A stretch of 64,000 bases of DNA from Brevundimonas sp. M20 (GCF_006547065.1 NZ_CP041243.1:1007001-1071000), one strand, 5' to 3'; numbered from the stretch's first letter, positions 35,038 to 43,991 are shown. Made by a program: numbers and translations. Notes: a model not told the origin generated them from the letters alone.

Positions 35038-36153
35038 ATGGCTGCAGCGGACTTCCAGATTGATGACGGCGGGCCGGGCCTGACCCTGCGTCTGACCGGC
35101 GACTGGACCGCGACCGAGCTGGGTCGTGTGTCGCGCCGCCTTGATGATCAACTGCATGGACGTGACATCGCCGCGGTCGACCTGTCTGGACTGGGGCGGT
35201 TCGACACCGCGGGCGCGTTGGCGATCATTCAGGCCGGACACGTCAAACTGCCCGATGGAGCCTGGACCGCGCGGCCCGAAGCCGGTCGCACCTATGCGAT
35301 GATCGAGAAGCTGGAGCGCGAAAGCGCCGGGCCGCCGAAGCAGTCGGCAGGCTGGATCCGCGGCTTCGCCAAGGTCGGGCGCGGGGTTCATGACGTCGGC
35401 GCCGAGACCACCCTGTCGATGGCCTTCCTCGGACGACTGGTCGTGGCGACCGGTTCGACCGTCAAGCATTGGAACCAGATCCGCTGGCCGGCCTGGTTCA
35501 GTCAGGGCGAGCGCGCTGGCCTGGACGCCATTCCGATCGTGGCCGTCACCAACTTCTTCATCGGCGCGGTCATCGCCTTCCTGGGGGCCAATCTGCTGAC
35601 CCAGTTCGGGGCCGGGGTGTTCACCGTGCAACTGGTCGCGGTGGCGACCCTGCGCGAACTGGCGGTGCTGATCACGGCCATCCTGCTGGCTGGCCGTTCG
35701 GCCTCGTCGTTCGCCGCCGAGATCGGCTCGATGCGAATGAACCAGGAAGTCGACGCCATGCAGGTGATGGGGGTCAACCCGTTCCAGGCGCTGGTCATTC
35801 CGCGTCTGGCGGCCATGCTGGCGATGATGCCGATCCTGACCTTCATCGGCATCATTTCGGGCCTGTTCGGCGGCCTGCTGGTGACGTGGAGTCAGCTCAG
35901 CTACGGCCCCACCTTCTTCATCCAGCGCATCAGCGAAGACCCGATGATGGGCAACCATCTGATGGTCGGGATGATCAAGGCGCCGGTGTTCGCCATCGTC
36001 ATCGCCGCCATCGGCTGCCGCCAGGGCATGGCGGTGGCCGGCGACGTCGAGAGCCTGGGGCGTCGCGTCACGGCGGCGGTGGTGCAGGCCATCTTCGCCA
36101 TCATCTCGCTGGACGCCGTCTTCGCGCTCATCTTCCTGGAGCTGAACATATGA
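35038..36153 (+). CDS. mlaE: MlaE-type lipid ABC permease with N-terminal STAS domain
   Basis: 371 aa from ATG 35038. The first 100 residues form a STAS/MlaB-like domain (DIAAVDLSGLGRFDTAGALA) fused to the MlaE permease (about residues 130-371) with conserved ELAVLITAILLAGRSAS and EIGSMRMNQEVDAMQVMGVN. The fusion takes the place of a separate MlaB. It overlaps the ATPase gene by 4 nt (ATGA). The system moves phospholipids between the inner and outer membranes; direction is not known here. Confidence 0.9.
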   Translation: MAAADFQIDDGGPGLTLRLTGDWTATELGRVSRRLDDQLHGRDIAAVDLSGLGRFDTAGALAIIQAGHVKLPDGAWTARPEAGRTYAMIEKLERESAGPPKQSAGWIRGFAKVGRGVHDVGAETTLSMAFLGRLVVATGSTVKHWNQIRWPAWFSQGERAGLDAIPIVAVTNFFIGAVIAFLGANLLTQFGAGVFTVQLVAVATLRELAVLITAILLAGRSASSFAAEIGSMRMNQEVDAMQVMGVNPFQALVIPRLAAMLAMMPILTFIGIISGLFGGLLVTWSQLSYGPTFFIQRISEDPMMGNHLMVGMIKAPVFAIVIAAIGCRQGMAVAGDVESLGRRVTAAVVQAIFAIISLDAVFALIFLELNI

Positions 36154-36947
36154 CGGCTCCGCATATCCCGACCTTCCCCAAGGCGCCCGAGAAGCTGATC
36201 GAGGTGCGCGGCCTGCTGAGCCAGTTCGGCGAGCGTGTGATCCATGAGGACCTGAACCTCGATGTCGAGCGGGGCGAGGTGCTGGGGGTCGTGGGCGGTT
36301 CGGGCACCGGCAAGACGGTGCTGCTGAACACCATCATCGGCCTCAAGGAGCCCGAGGGCGGGACCATCAGCCTTCTGGGCCACGACCGTTCGGCCATGAC
36401 CAAGGCGCAGGAGGCGGACGTCGAACGCCGGACCGGCATCCTGTTCCAGCAGGGCGCCCTGTTCTCGTCCCTGAGCGTGATCGACAATGTCGCTTCGCCG
36501 CTGGTGGAGCACACCCGGCTGCCACGCGACGTGATCCGCGAACTGGCGGAGATGAAGATCGCCATGGTCGGGCTGAAGCCGGAGTCGCACCACCTGAAGC
36601 CGGCGGAACTTTCGGGCGGCATGCGCAAGCGGGTCGGGCTGGCCCGGGCCCTGGCGCTGGACCCGGAGCTGCTGTTCCTCGACGAGCCGACGGCGGGGCT
36701 GGACCCCATCGGCGCAGCGGCCTTTGACGATCTGATCCGACAGCTGTCCGACGATCTGGGCCTGACGGTTTTCATGATCACCCACGACCTCGACAGCCTC
36801 TACGCCATCACCGACAAGGTGGCGGTGCTGGCGGACAAGCATGTGGTGGCCAAGGCCTCCGTGCAGGAGCTTGAGACATCCGACCATCCCTGGATCAGGG
36901 AATACTTCCTCGGACCGCGCGGTCGCGCCGTCCACAAGGCGGCTTGA
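36150..36947 (+). CDS. mlaF: MlaF-type ABC transporter ATPase
   Basis: 265 aa. Walker A GGSGTGKTVLL near residue 50, signature LSGGMRKRVGLARAL near 155, Walker B LLFLDEPTAGLDPIG near 175 and the H-loop MITHDLDSL are all present. GMRKR is the typical Mla variant of the signature. The cytoplasmic ATPase of the Mla-like importer/exporter, it is translationally coupled to the permease; mlaD follows after 13 nt. Confidence 0.93.
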   Translation: MTAPHIPTFPKAPEKLIEVRGLLSQFGERVIHEDLNLDVERGEVLGVVGGSGTGKTVLLNTIIGLKEPEGGTISLLGHDRSAMTKAQEADVERRTGILFQQGALFSSLSVIDNVASPLVEHTRLPRDVIRELAEMKIAMVGLKPESHHLKPAELSGGMRKRVGLARALALDPELLFLDEPTAGLDPIGAAAFDDLIRQLSDDLGLTVFMITHDLDSLYAITDKVAVLADKHVVAKASVQELETSDHPWIREYFLGPRGRAVHKAA

Positions 36948-36960
36948 GGAGAGCCGGACA

Positions 36961-37899
36961 ATGGAAAGAGACGCCCACTACGCCGCCGTCGGCATCGCCA
37001 CCGTCGCCCTACTGGCGGCGCTGGCCGTGTTCACGATCTGGCTGGCCCGCCTCCAGTTCAACAACGAGTACGACATCTATGACATCGTCTTCTACGGGCC
37101 TGTGCGCGGGCTGTCGGAAGGCGGGGAGGTGCATTTCAACGGCATCCGCGTCGGCGAGGTCACGGACCTGAACCTGGACCCGAACAAGGGCGACCAGGTC
37201 ATCGCGCGCATCCGCGTGGACGCCAACACGCCGGTGCGGGTGACCAGTCGCGCCCAGCTGGAGCCGCAGGGCATCACGGGTCTGAACTATATCCAGATCA
37301 CGGCGGGCGATCCGAACAGCGCCATCCTCAAGGATCAGTATCCGGACAACGTCTATCCGGTGATCCAGAGCCAGCCGTCGCCGATCGCGGAACTGCTGTC
37401 CGGCTCCGGCACGGTGCTGGCCCAGACGGTGGATGCGTTGAACCGGATCAACCGGGTGCTGTCCGACGACAACGTCCGCAGCTTCTCGACCAGCCTGAAG
37501 AACATCGAGTCCCTGACCAGCGAGCTGGAAGCCCGCAAGAGCATGTTCGAACAGCTGGAGCAGGCCCTGACCCGCGCCAACTCGGCCGTCGCGGAGTACG
37601 AGCGGCTGGCCACCAGCACCCGACTGCTGGTCGAGGGTGACGGCGCGCGCGCGGTCGCCAACGTCAACAGCGCGGCGGAGGAAGCCAAGGCGGCGGCGGC
37701 GTCGATCAACCGGTCCGCGACCAACCTCGAACAGCCGCTGGGCGAGTTCGCCGCGACAGGCCTGCCGCAACTGCAGCAGACCATCAACGAGCTGGACGAC
37801 GCCATTCGCTCGCTGCAGTCCCTGATCGACGATGTGCGCTCGAGCCCGCGCGACTTCATCGCCCGTCCCGAAAGCCGTGAAATGGAGGTCCAGCCGTGA
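36961..37899 (+). CDS. mlaD: MlaD/MCE-domain substrate-binding protein
   Basis: 312 aa from ATG 36961, with GAGGAGAG upstream. One N-terminal transmembrane helix (GIATVALLAALAVFTIWL) is followed by an MCE domain (VRGLSEGGEVHFNGIRVGEV; ITGLNYIQITAG). A long alpha-helical C-terminal part (residues 180-300, Ala/Glu-rich) may form a periplasmic channel. It is inner-membrane anchored with its bulk in the periplasm. Its stop overlaps the next GTG by 4 nt (GTGA). Confidence 0.92.
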   Translation: MERDAHYAAVGIATVALLAALAVFTIWLARLQFNNEYDIYDIVFYGPVRGLSEGGEVHFNGIRVGEVTDLNLDPNKGDQVIARIRVDANTPVRVTSRAQLEPQGITGLNYIQITAGDPNSAILKDQYPDNVYPVIQSQPSPIAELLSGSGTVLAQTVDALNRINRVLSDDNVRSFSTSLKNIESLTSELEARKSMFEQLEQALTRANSAVAEYERLATSTRLLVEGDGARAVANVNSAAEEAKAAAASINRSATNLEQPLGEFAATGLPQLQQTINELDDAIRSLQSLIDDVRSSPRDFIARPESREMEVQP

Positions 37900-38516
37900 C
37901 GCGTATTCTGAAGGTCGCCGCCGCGGTCGCCGCCGTGGCCCTGCTGGGCGGATGCTCGCTGCTGTCGACGCCCGAGCCGGTCCAGCTGTACCGCTTCGGC
38001 AACCTGCCCATGGGGCAGAATGAGCGATCGGTGGCCGGGGTGCAGGTCGTCATGCGCCGCGCCGAGTTCGCCCAGGCGGTGCGCGGGGATCGCATCCTCG
38101 GCGTCACCGGGACGGAGGCGGCCTATATCAAGGGCGCGCGCTGGGTCAGTTCGGCGGACGTCCTGTTCAGTGATGCGCTGGAGAGCGCCTTCGCCGCCCA
38201 GGCCGAACGGGTGCGTCTGGTCGGGCCGCGTGAGCTGACCCGCTCGGGACAGGCGCTGGACATCGATGTGCGGACCTTCGAGGCGCGCTACGCCTCGCCG
38301 GGCGCGGCGCCGGTGGCGACCATCATCACCCGCGTCAGGCTGCTGAACGCCGAGGACCGGTCGGTGACGGCCGAGCAGGTCTTCCTGGTCGAGAAGCCCG
38401 CCGCCGAGAACCGCGTCGGCGCCATCATCAGCGCCTTCGACGAGGCCAGCCGCGATCTGAACACCCAGATCGTGGAGTGGACGGACCGGAACGCCCGGAA
38501 CGTCCCGGCGGGCTAA
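37896..38516 (+). CDS. PqiC-like auxiliary lipoprotein of the Mla/MCE transporter
   Basis: 206 aa with a GTG start overlapping mlaD. Lipobox LLGGC (Cys at about residue 20) predicts a lipoprotein. The fold region VQLYRFGNLP, GARWVSSADVLFSDALESAF and the C-terminal IISAFDEASRDLNTQIVEW match the ABC-type transport auxiliary lipoprotein (PqiC/DUF330-like) family. It probably docks the MCE protein at the outer membrane. Last gene of the four-gene operon. Confidence 0.85.
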   Translation: MTRILKVAAAVAAVALLGGCSLLSTPEPVQLYRFGNLPMGQNERSVAGVQVVMRRAEFAQAVRGDRILGVTGTEAAYIKGARWVSSADVLFSDALESAFAAQAERVRLVGPRELTRSGQALDIDVRTFEARYASPGAAPVATIITRVRLLNAEDRSVTAEQVFLVEKPAAENRVGAIISAFDEASRDLNTQIVEWTDRNARNVPAG

Positions 38517-38578
38517 CGGACGATCAGCCAGGTCAGCGACCCCAGCGGGGCGCTGGTGCGGATCGGCAGGATCGTCAC

Positions 38579-39424
38579 CTAAAGCCCGTTCCGGACGCCC
38601 GCCAGTCGGGCCTCGATGTCGGCGCGGCGGTCGCGGGCGGCGGTGATGCCTTTCAGGGCGCGGTCGATGCGGGCGAGGAGGTCGTCGCGCAGGCGCAGCA
38701 GGCGCTCGCGGTCCGGGCGGACCTTTCTGGGCTTGCGCCCTGAAAGACCCAGCGCCTCCTTCCAGTCGTCGCGCCAGGCGACGGCGCCCTCGGCGCAGGG
38801 CTTGAGCAGGTCGGCGAAGCGGACGTCGGTGTTCTGGGTGTTGCGGATCAGGGGCAGGGCGGCGACGGCGGCGTCGCGGCAGGCGTCGAGCGTGGCCTTG
38901 CGCGCCGCCAGCGGGTGGGGCGGCTCGTCCTGCGCGGGCAAATGGCCGGTCAGACGACGGGCGGCGGCGGCGAGGTGCGCGTCGAGCTCGACCACGGCGT
39001 CGCGCGCCTCGGCCCAGATGGTGTCCAGCGCGGTCGAGCGGCGGCCGACGCCCTCGATCCAGCCCGCCAGTTCGCGCCCTACCTCGTCCACCGTGGCGGC
39101 GGCGCGGGTGTAGGCGGCGCGGAAGGTCTTGAGGCGGCGGCCCCGGCTGTCGAACAGGCCCGCCAGACCCCGGCGGGGCTCCAGAGCCTCCGGCCGCAGG
39201 CCCTCCAGCACGGAGCGGGCGTGGGTCAGCTGGGCGTGGGCCTCGGTCAGGTCGCCGGTGCGGGCGGCGGCCAGGGCGCGCTCGATCTTCTCGACCGCAG
39301 AGGCGCGAGCGGGCTCGGCGAAGGCGTGGGCCTGATCGTCCTGCCAGGCGTCATGGACCGCCTCAACCTGTGCGGCGTCCGGCGCAGGCGCATTGCCCTG
39401 TCGGCGATAAGACCCGTCAGCCAT
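38579..39424 (-). CDS. Hypothetical helical protein
   Basis: 281 aa, no signal peptide or membrane segment, very rich in Ala, Arg, Asp and Leu with long predicted helices and likely coiled coils. Notable stretches are LAGLFDSRGRRLKTFRAAYT near residue 87 and DARLRDDL-type basic/acidic repeats near the end. I do not recognise the family with confidence; a distant resemblance to the helical part of TelA-like proteins is a guess. It stands alone, convergent with the Mla operon. Confidence 0.65.
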   Translation of the reverse strand: MADGSYRRQGNAPAPDAAQVEAVHDAWQDDQAHAFAEPARASAVEKIERALAAARTGDLTEAHAQLTHARSVLEGLRPEALEPRRGLAGLFDSRGRRLKTFRAAYTRAAATVDEVGRELAGWIEGVGRRSTALDTIWAEARDAVVELDAHLAAAARRLTGHLPAQDEPPHPLAARKATLDACRDAAVAALPLIRNTQNTDVRFADLLKPCAEGAVAWRDDWKEALGLSGRKPRKVRPDRERLLRLRDDLLARIDRALKGITAARDRRADIEARLAGVRNGL

Positions 39425-39511
39425 CTCGATACTCCCACCCCGCGGGTTCTTTGATTGCGCTACGCCGCAAAGGCTGATTGAGCGCGGGCGACCCGCCGGG
39501 TGAAAGGTTAA

Positions 39512-40165
39512 CTACGCCTTCAGGCTGTCGGCAACGGTGTAGGTGGCCTCGGTCTTCGCGGCGACCTCGTCGAGGGTGACGCCGTCGGCCAGTTCGATCA
39601 GTTCCAGACCGGCGCCGTTCGGCTTGACGTCGAAGACGCACAGGTCGGTGATGATGCGGCTGACCACGCCCGTGCCGGTCAGGGGAAGGGTGCAGGATTT
39701 CAGCACCTTGGACTGGCCGTGCTTGTTGGCGTGATCCATGACCACGACCACGCGCTTGACCCCGGCGACGAGGTCCATGGCGCCGCCCATGCCCTTCACC
39801 AGCTTGCCCGGGATCATCCAGTTGGCGATGTCGCCGTTCTCGGCCACTTCCATGGCGCCCAGGATGGACAGGTTGATGTGGCCGCCGCGGATCATGGCGA
39901 AGCTGTCCGAGGAGCTGAAATAGCTGCTCTCGGGGATGGCGGTGATGGTCTGCTTGCCCGCATTGATCAGGTCCGGATCGACCTCGTCCTCATAAGGGAA
40001 GGGACCCATGCCGAGCATGCCGTTCTCGGACTGGAGGGTGACCTCCATGCCGTGCGGGATGTAGTTGGCGACCAGCGTCGGGATGCCGATGCCCAGGTTC
40101 ACGTAAAAGCCGTCCTGAAGTTCGCGGGCGGCGCGGGCGGCGAGTTGTTCGCGAGTGCGGGCCAT
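39512..40165 (-). CDS. scoB: 3-oxoacid CoA-transferase, subunit B
   Basis: 217 aa. [19 protein letters not shown] and the SENG motif [14 protein letters not shown], containing the catalytic Glu (about residue 47), identify the beta subunit. [14 protein letters not shown] follows. It transfers CoA from succinyl-CoA to a 3-keto acid such as acetoacetate. Subunit A lies upstream but is separated by an inserted four-helix-bundle gene and repeats, which is unusual because the subunits are normally adjacent. AtoA/PcaJ assignments are alternatives. Confidence 0.9.
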   Translation of the reverse strand: MARTREQLAARAARELQDGFYVNLGIGIPTLVANYIPHGMEVTLQSENGMLGMGPFPYEDEVDPDLINAGKQTITAIPESSYFSSSDSFAMIRGGHINLSILGAMEVAENGDIANWMIPGKLVKGMGGAMDLVAGVKRVVVVMDHANKHGQSKVLKSCTLPLTGTGVVSRIITDLCVFDVKPNGAGLELIELADGVTLDEVAAKTEATYTVADSLKA

Positions 40166-40188
40166 TGGGTTATCCGGGTTGTGGGGAA

Positions 40189-40227
40189 TGGGGGTGTCGG
40201 GTGTCGGGTGTCGGGCGTCGGGGTGTC
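40189..40227 (+). repeat. Heptamer tandem repeat, left flank of four-helix-bundle insert
   Basis: About five units of GGGTGTC with small variations. The complementary heptamer (ACACCCC/ACACCCG) forms the tract at 40605-40646, so the two tracts are inverted repeats bracketing the gene 40226-40600. Confidence 0.75.
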
Positions 40228-40600
40228 AGTCGTCTTTTGCTCGAAGCGAGCGGATAAGGGCGCCGAGGCCGCGACCCAGTTGGTCGCAACGTGTCAGGAT
40301 CGGCTCGATGTCTGTCTTTGGGCCGCAATCCACTTCGGCGGCGATGATGGGATGTGTCTCCAGCTCTTTCAGCGAACCCTGAGCGATCATCAGGTGTCTG
40401 ACGTAGTCCCTGCGGCTCCCCCGACCGTATCCTTCGGCGATATTCGCGGGAACAGACACTGCGGACCGCCTGATTTGCGATGTCAGACCGAACAGTTCGT
40501 CCTTTGGGAAGCGTTGGGTGATCAGGTAGCAGGCCTTCACAAGGGCGATCCCATCTCGCCAGACGCCCAGCTCGCGGTAGGATGAGAGTGGCTTATTCAT
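40226..40600 (-). CDS. Four-helix-bundle protein (23S IVS/S23-type family)
   Basis: 124 aa from ATG 40600. YRELGVWRDGIALVKACYLI, FPKDELFGLTSQIRRSAVSV and ANIAEGYGRGSRRDYVRHL are the signature of the S23/intervening-sequence four-helix-bundle family, also related to the Avd protein of diversity-generating retroelements. Function is unknown for most members. It sits between the two subunits of a CoA-transferase and is flanked by inverted heptamer repeats, suggesting it arrived as a small mobile unit. An upstream in-frame extension is repeat sequence. Confidence 0.85.
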   Translation of the reverse strand: MNKPLSSYRELGVWRDGIALVKACYLITQRFPKDELFGLTSQIRRSAVSVPANIAEGYGRGSRRDYVRHLMIAQGSLKELETHPIIAAEVDCGPKTDIEPILTRCDQLGRGLGALIRSLRAKDD

Positions 40601-40604
40601 TTCA

Positions 40605-40646
40605 TACACCCCACACCCCACACCCCACACCCGACACCCTACCCCC
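40605..40646 (-). repeat. Heptamer tandem repeat, right flank of four-helix-bundle insert
   Basis: ACACCCC units followed by ACACCCG, ACACCCT and CCCCC. It begins 5 nt upstream of the four-helix-bundle start codon and ends 2 nt from the end of the subunit A gene. It is the inverse complement of the left tract. Confidence 0.75.
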
Positions 40647-40648
40647 TG

Positions 40649-41353
40649 CTAGACGGCTTCGCGCTGTCGCACTGTCCTCTGTTCGATGCGCTTCTCGGAC
40701 TCGGTGAGGACGATGCGGTCGACGTAGATGCCCGGGGTGTGGATGTGGTCGGGGTCCAGCGAGCCGGTGGGGACGATATGCTCGACCTCCACAACCGTCA
40801 CCTTGCCCGCCGTGGCCATCATCGGATTGAAGTTGCGGGCCGTCTTGCGGAACTGGAGATTGCCGCGGCCATCGGCCTTCCACGCCTTGACGATGGCGAG
40901 GTCGGCGACGAGGCCGGTCTCCATGACGTAGTCGCGGCCGTTGAAGTTGCGCACTTCCTTGCCCTCGGCGACGAGGGTGCCGACGCCGGTGGCGGTGAAG
41001 AAGGCGGGGATGCCCGCGCCGCCCGCGCGTATGCGCTCGGCCAGGGTGCCCTGCGGGTTGAACTCCAGCTGGAGCTCGCCGGCCAGGTACTGGCGCTCGA
41101 ACTCCTTGTTCTCGCCGACGTAGGACGAGATCATCCTGGCGATCTGCCTGGTCTCCAGCAGTTGGCCGAGACCGAAGCCGTCGACGCCGGCGTTGTTGGA
41201 GATGACGGTGATCCCCTTCACGCCCGAGTCGCGCAGGCCCGCGATCAGCTTCTCGGGAATGCCGCACAGGCCGAAACCGCCGGACATGACGGTCATGCCG
41301 TCAAAGGTCAGGCCGTCCAGCGCGGACGCTACGTCGGGAAAGATCTTCCGCAT
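40649..41353 (-). CDS. scoA: 3-oxoacid CoA-transferase, subunit A
   Basis: 234 aa. [20 protein letters not shown] near residue 23 and [20 protein letters not shown] are typical alpha-subunit motifs; [20 protein letters not shown] is near the end. It forms a heterodimer or heterotetramer with subunit B encoded 484 nt downstream. The C-terminus ends directly at the heptamer repeat, so the insertion may have altered the last residues or the original coupling to scoB. Confidence 0.9.
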   Translation of the reverse strand: MRKIFPDVASALDGLTFDGMTVMSGGFGLCGIPEKLIAGLRDSGVKGITVISNNAGVDGFGLGQLLETRQIARMISSYVGENKEFERQYLAGELQLEFNPQGTLAERIRAGGAGIPAFFTATGVGTLVAEGKEVRNFNGRDYVMETGLVADLAIVKAWKADGRGNLQFRKTARNFNPMMATAGKVTVVEVEHIVPTGSLDPDHIHTPGIYVDRIVLTESEKRIEQRTVRQREAV

Positions 41354-41516
41354 CGCTTCCTCATATTTTCATCGCCTGATGAATATCGGCGACCTTGGTT
41401 CGTCCCTAACGCGAGGGGGCGGGCGGGGCAAGTGTGGCCGATCAGCCTTTTCGGTGATCAGCGGAGCGGGGGCCGAAAACCGGGACGGGTGAGACGGTGG
41501 AGACGATGCAAATACA

Positions 41517-41552
41517 CCGTCTATGCCGTCTATCCCGTCTATGTCGTCTATG
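41517..41552 (+). repeat. 4 x 9-bp tandem repeat
   Basis: Units CCGTCTATG, CCGTCTATC, CCGTCTATG, TCGTCTATG in direct succession. Confidence 0.85.
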
Positions 41553-41671
41553 GGGCTGATCGGGCGGAAATCCAGTGGTGGCGGGGGTTTGAGGGAATTG
41601 GGGGTTGGAGGAGGGCGGAATATTATCCGGGTGATCGTCTATCAGTTGAGCCGGGGCGTCCGAGCTTAATC

Positions 41672-41689
41672 TAGCAGGCCGATGCGTCA
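41672..41689. repeat. 18-bp dispersed repeat, copy 2
   Basis: TAGCAGGCCGATGCGTCA, identical to 18510-18527. Here it ends 51 nt before the methyltransferase start codon. Confidence 0.7.
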
Positions 41690-41740
41690 GAATTGGTCGT
41701 GTCGCCGTTGGTCGCGGAAGCGAAGGGCGTGGCGCATCCG

Positions 41741-42793
41741 ATGAGCGGTCTTGTGCGTATGCAGGGCATGAACATCGCCAATGTCGCCATTCGCCATCTG
41801 CAGGACGCGCCGTTCCCGGATTTCGTCACACGGCCCGCCATCGACAGTCTGGTCAATGAGGCGCGCAGACGTCTGGACCGGGAGGGGCCGCACGATCAGG
41901 CCGCCTTCGCCCGACAGATGGCCGAGCGGGCCATCGCCGAGCACACGGACGCGGCCAACGACCAGCACTATGAACTGCCGCCCGAGTTTTTCCGGATCTG
42001 TCTGGGCAAGCGGCTGAAGTATTCCTGCTGCCTTTATCCCAATCCTACGACGACGCTGGATCAGGCGGAGGAGGTGGCGCTGGCCACCACCTGTCTGAAC
42101 GCCGGTCTGGCGGATGGGCAGTCGGTGCTGGAGCTGGGTTGCGGCTGGGGTTCGCTGAGCCTGTGGATGGCCGAGCGCTATCCGGACAGCCGGATCACGG
42201 CGGTGTCGAACAGCCACGGCCAGCGCGGTCATATAGAGGCCGAGGCGAAGGCGCGGGGGCTGACCAATCTGACGGTCATCACCTGTGACATGAACGACTT
42301 CCAGACGGACGCGGTGTTCGACCGGATCGTCTCGGTCGAGATGTTCGAGCACATGGCCAATTGGCGGGCGCTGCTGACCCGGGCGAAGGGCTGGCTGAAG
42401 GCGGACGGCCGGATGTTCGTGCACATCTTCACCCACCGGGACGCGCCCTACCGGTTCGACCACACCGACAGCGGCGATTTCATCGCCCAGCATTTCTTCA
42501 CCGGCGGGGTGATGCCCAGCCGGGGGCTGATGCGGGAGTTCCCGGACCTGTTCGAGGTGGAGCAGCAGTGGACCTGGAACGGGGTGAACTACAAACGCAC
42601 CGCCGATGACTGGCTGAAGAACATGGACGCGCAGTCCGACCGGGTGATGGAGCTGATGCGCGAGACCTATGGCGCGGACGCCGAACTGTGGCGGCGGCGC
42701 TGGCGGCGGTTCTACATGGCGACGGCGGGCCTGTTCGGGAACGACGGCGGCAAGACCTGGGACGTGACCCACTACCGGCTGAAGCCGGCCTGA
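41741..42793 (+). CDS. Cyclopropane-fatty-acyl-phospholipid synthase family methyltransferase
   Basis: About 350 aa. YELPPEFFRICLGKRLKYSCC marks the CFA-synthase-type substrate region, VLELGCGWGSLSLWMAERYP the SAM-binding motif I, and VSVEMFEHMANW the motif near the active site. It probably methylates or cyclopropanates unsaturated phospholipid acyl chains at the membrane. The start is uncertain: ATG 41741 is chosen, with a GTG at 41732 and ATG at 41762 possible. DUF2177 follows 10 nt later, a frequent pairing in alphaproteobacteria. Confidence 0.85.
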   Translation: MSGLVRMQGMNIANVAIRHLQDAPFPDFVTRPAIDSLVNEARRRLDREGPHDQAAFARQMAERAIAEHTDAANDQHYELPPEFFRICLGKRLKYSCCLYPNPTTTLDQAEEVALATTCLNAGLADGQSVLELGCGWGSLSLWMAERYPDSRITAVSNSHGQRGHIEAEAKARGLTNLTVITCDMNDFQTDAVFDRIVSVEMFEHMANWRALLTRAKGWLKADGRMFVHIFTHRDAPYRFDHTDSGDFIAQHFFTGGVMPSRGLMREFPDLFEVEQQWTWNGVNYKRTADDWLKNMDAQSDRVMELMRETYGADAELWRRRWRRFYMATAGLFGNDGGKTWDVTHYRLKPA

Positions 42794-42803
42794 GGAGAGA
42801 GCG

Positions 42804-43217
42804 ATGCTGAAGTATCTGTTCGCCTATCTGGGCGCGGGGCTGACCTTCGCGGCGATAGACGCGGTGTGGCTGACGACGATGACGGAGCGGCTGTACAAGC
42901 CGGTGCTGGGGCCGATCCTCGCCGACAAGCCGAACATGGTCGCGGCGGTGGCCTTCTATCTGATCTCCATCGGCGCGACGGTGTTTCTGGCCATCGCCCC
43001 GGCGCTGAAGGAGGGGAACTGGACAAGGGCGCTGATCAACGGCGCCGCGCTGGGGTTCGTCTGCTACGCCACCTACGACCTGACCAACCAGGCGACGCTG
43101 GCCAACTGGTCGATGAAGCTGACGCTGATCGATCTGGCCTGGGGGACCGTGCTGACCGGGACCTGCGCCACCGTCGGCTATTTCGTGGCGTCGTGGGCGC
43201 AGGCGAAGTGGGGCTGA
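42804..43217 (+). CDS. DUF2177 membrane protein
   Basis: 137 aa with about four hydrophobic helices (YLFAYLGAGLTFAAIDAVWL; VAFYLISIGATVFLAIAPAL; ALINGAALGFVCYATYDLTN; WGTVLTGTCATVGYFVASWA). TYDLTNQATL is the conserved family segment. Function is unknown; members often accompany CFA-synthase-like genes and photo-oxidative stress genes. AGGAGAGAG lies just before the ATG. Confidence 0.9.
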   Translation: MLKYLFAYLGAGLTFAAIDAVWLTTMTERLYKPVLGPILADKPNMVAAVAFYLISIGATVFLAIAPALKEGNWTRALINGAALGFVCYATYDLTNQATLANWSMKLTLIDLAWGTVLTGTCATVGYFVASWAQAKWG

Positions 43218-43244
43218 GGTTCAGCGGCGCGACGATCTAGACGC

Positions 43245-43991
43245 TCAAGGTCCGGGGCTGTCCAAGGGGTGGCTGATACGCTCATCCAACAATGCAACGA
43301 GGCGAAGTCGCGTGGTCGGATCGCCCCTGCTTCTGGCGATGGCGATCGTTGAGGTCGCGATCCTGCGGAGCTCCGGCAGATCATAGTGGTACCCACGTTC
43401 AAGCAATTCGATCGCTCGATCATAGTGGGTGGCCCGGACCGCCTTCATCGCCGTCGTCTGGCGACTTTGGGTGGGCAGGTTTACGTCCACGCCCGAACGC
43501 AGCAGCAAGTCCCAGTGGTCCCAGCCGCGTCCGTTGATGCCATGCAACAACGCCACGTCCAGCAGAGACGACCACGTCGCATCGTACGAGGTATTGGGGT
43601 TCGCTCCATGTTCCAGGAAGGCAGACAGGAACTCAACGTTCTCCAATCGTGTAGCGAAAATCACTGTCGGGATTCCGTTGATCACCATGTCCGGGTCCGC
43701 TCCGGCGTCTAGAAGTGCACGGACGCCTTCGATGGATCGACAGCGCAAAGCCCAAAGGAGCGGGGTAATCCCGGCCTCGCCCTCACCGTCCACGGCGGCT
43801 CCGTCGGCAAGACTACGGCGAATCGCATCGCTCTCGCCTGCACAGGCTGCATTGCCCAGAGCGATCATCGCCGGTGAGCGAAAAGGGGGCGGGCCCGCGC
43901 CGTTAACGGTCTCCACAGCGGCTTGTGCTCGACCGTCTCCACCCACGCCGATGAGGCCCGCGACGAGCAGGGTGAGAAGTGTCGTTTTCAT
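43245..43991 (-). CDS. Periplasmic ankyrin-repeat protein
   Basis: 248 aa from ATG 43991. A signal peptide (TTLLTLLVAGLIGVGGDGRA) is followed by about four ankyrin repeats, e.g. GITPLLWALRCRSIEGVRAL and LLDAGADPDMVINGIPTVIF. It probably acts by protein-protein binding in the periplasm; partner unknown. Its codon choice and amino acid mix look somewhat less GC-biased than neighbours, which may hint at transfer. A longer start at 44048 is possible but would bury the signal peptide. Confidence 0.75.
   Translation of the reverse strand: MKTTLLTLLVAGLIGVGGDGRAQAAVETVNGAGPPPFRSPAMIALGNAACAGESDAIRRSLADGAAVDGEGEAGITPLLWALRCRSIEGVRALLDAGADPDMVINGIPTVIFATRLENVEFLSAFLEHGANPNTSYDATWSSLLDVALLHGINGRGWDHWDLLLRSGVDVNLPTQSRQTTAMKAVRATHYDRAIELLERGYHYDLPELRRIATSTIAIARSRGDPTTRLRLVALLDERISHPLDSPGP

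Larger units (their letters stand above)
41354..41740. other. Intergenic region with tandem repeat, no gene seen
   Basis: 387 nt between divergent scoA and the cyclopropane-synthase-like gene. It contains a 4 x 9-bp tandem repeat and the second copy of the 18-bp dispersed repeat; no coding sequence or clear promoter was identified. Confidence 0.65.

Noticed and set aside
38513..38578. 21-codon minus-strand frame (MTILPIRTSAPLGSLTWLIV and one more) after the helical protein gene
   Set aside because: It overlaps the end of the PqiC-like gene and is too short to judge; it may be a remnant of a lost gene or chance.
40189..40646. Heptamer tracts considered as a CRISPR-like array
   Set aside because: Units are contiguous without spacers and there are no cas genes; they are simple tandem repeats flanking one gene.
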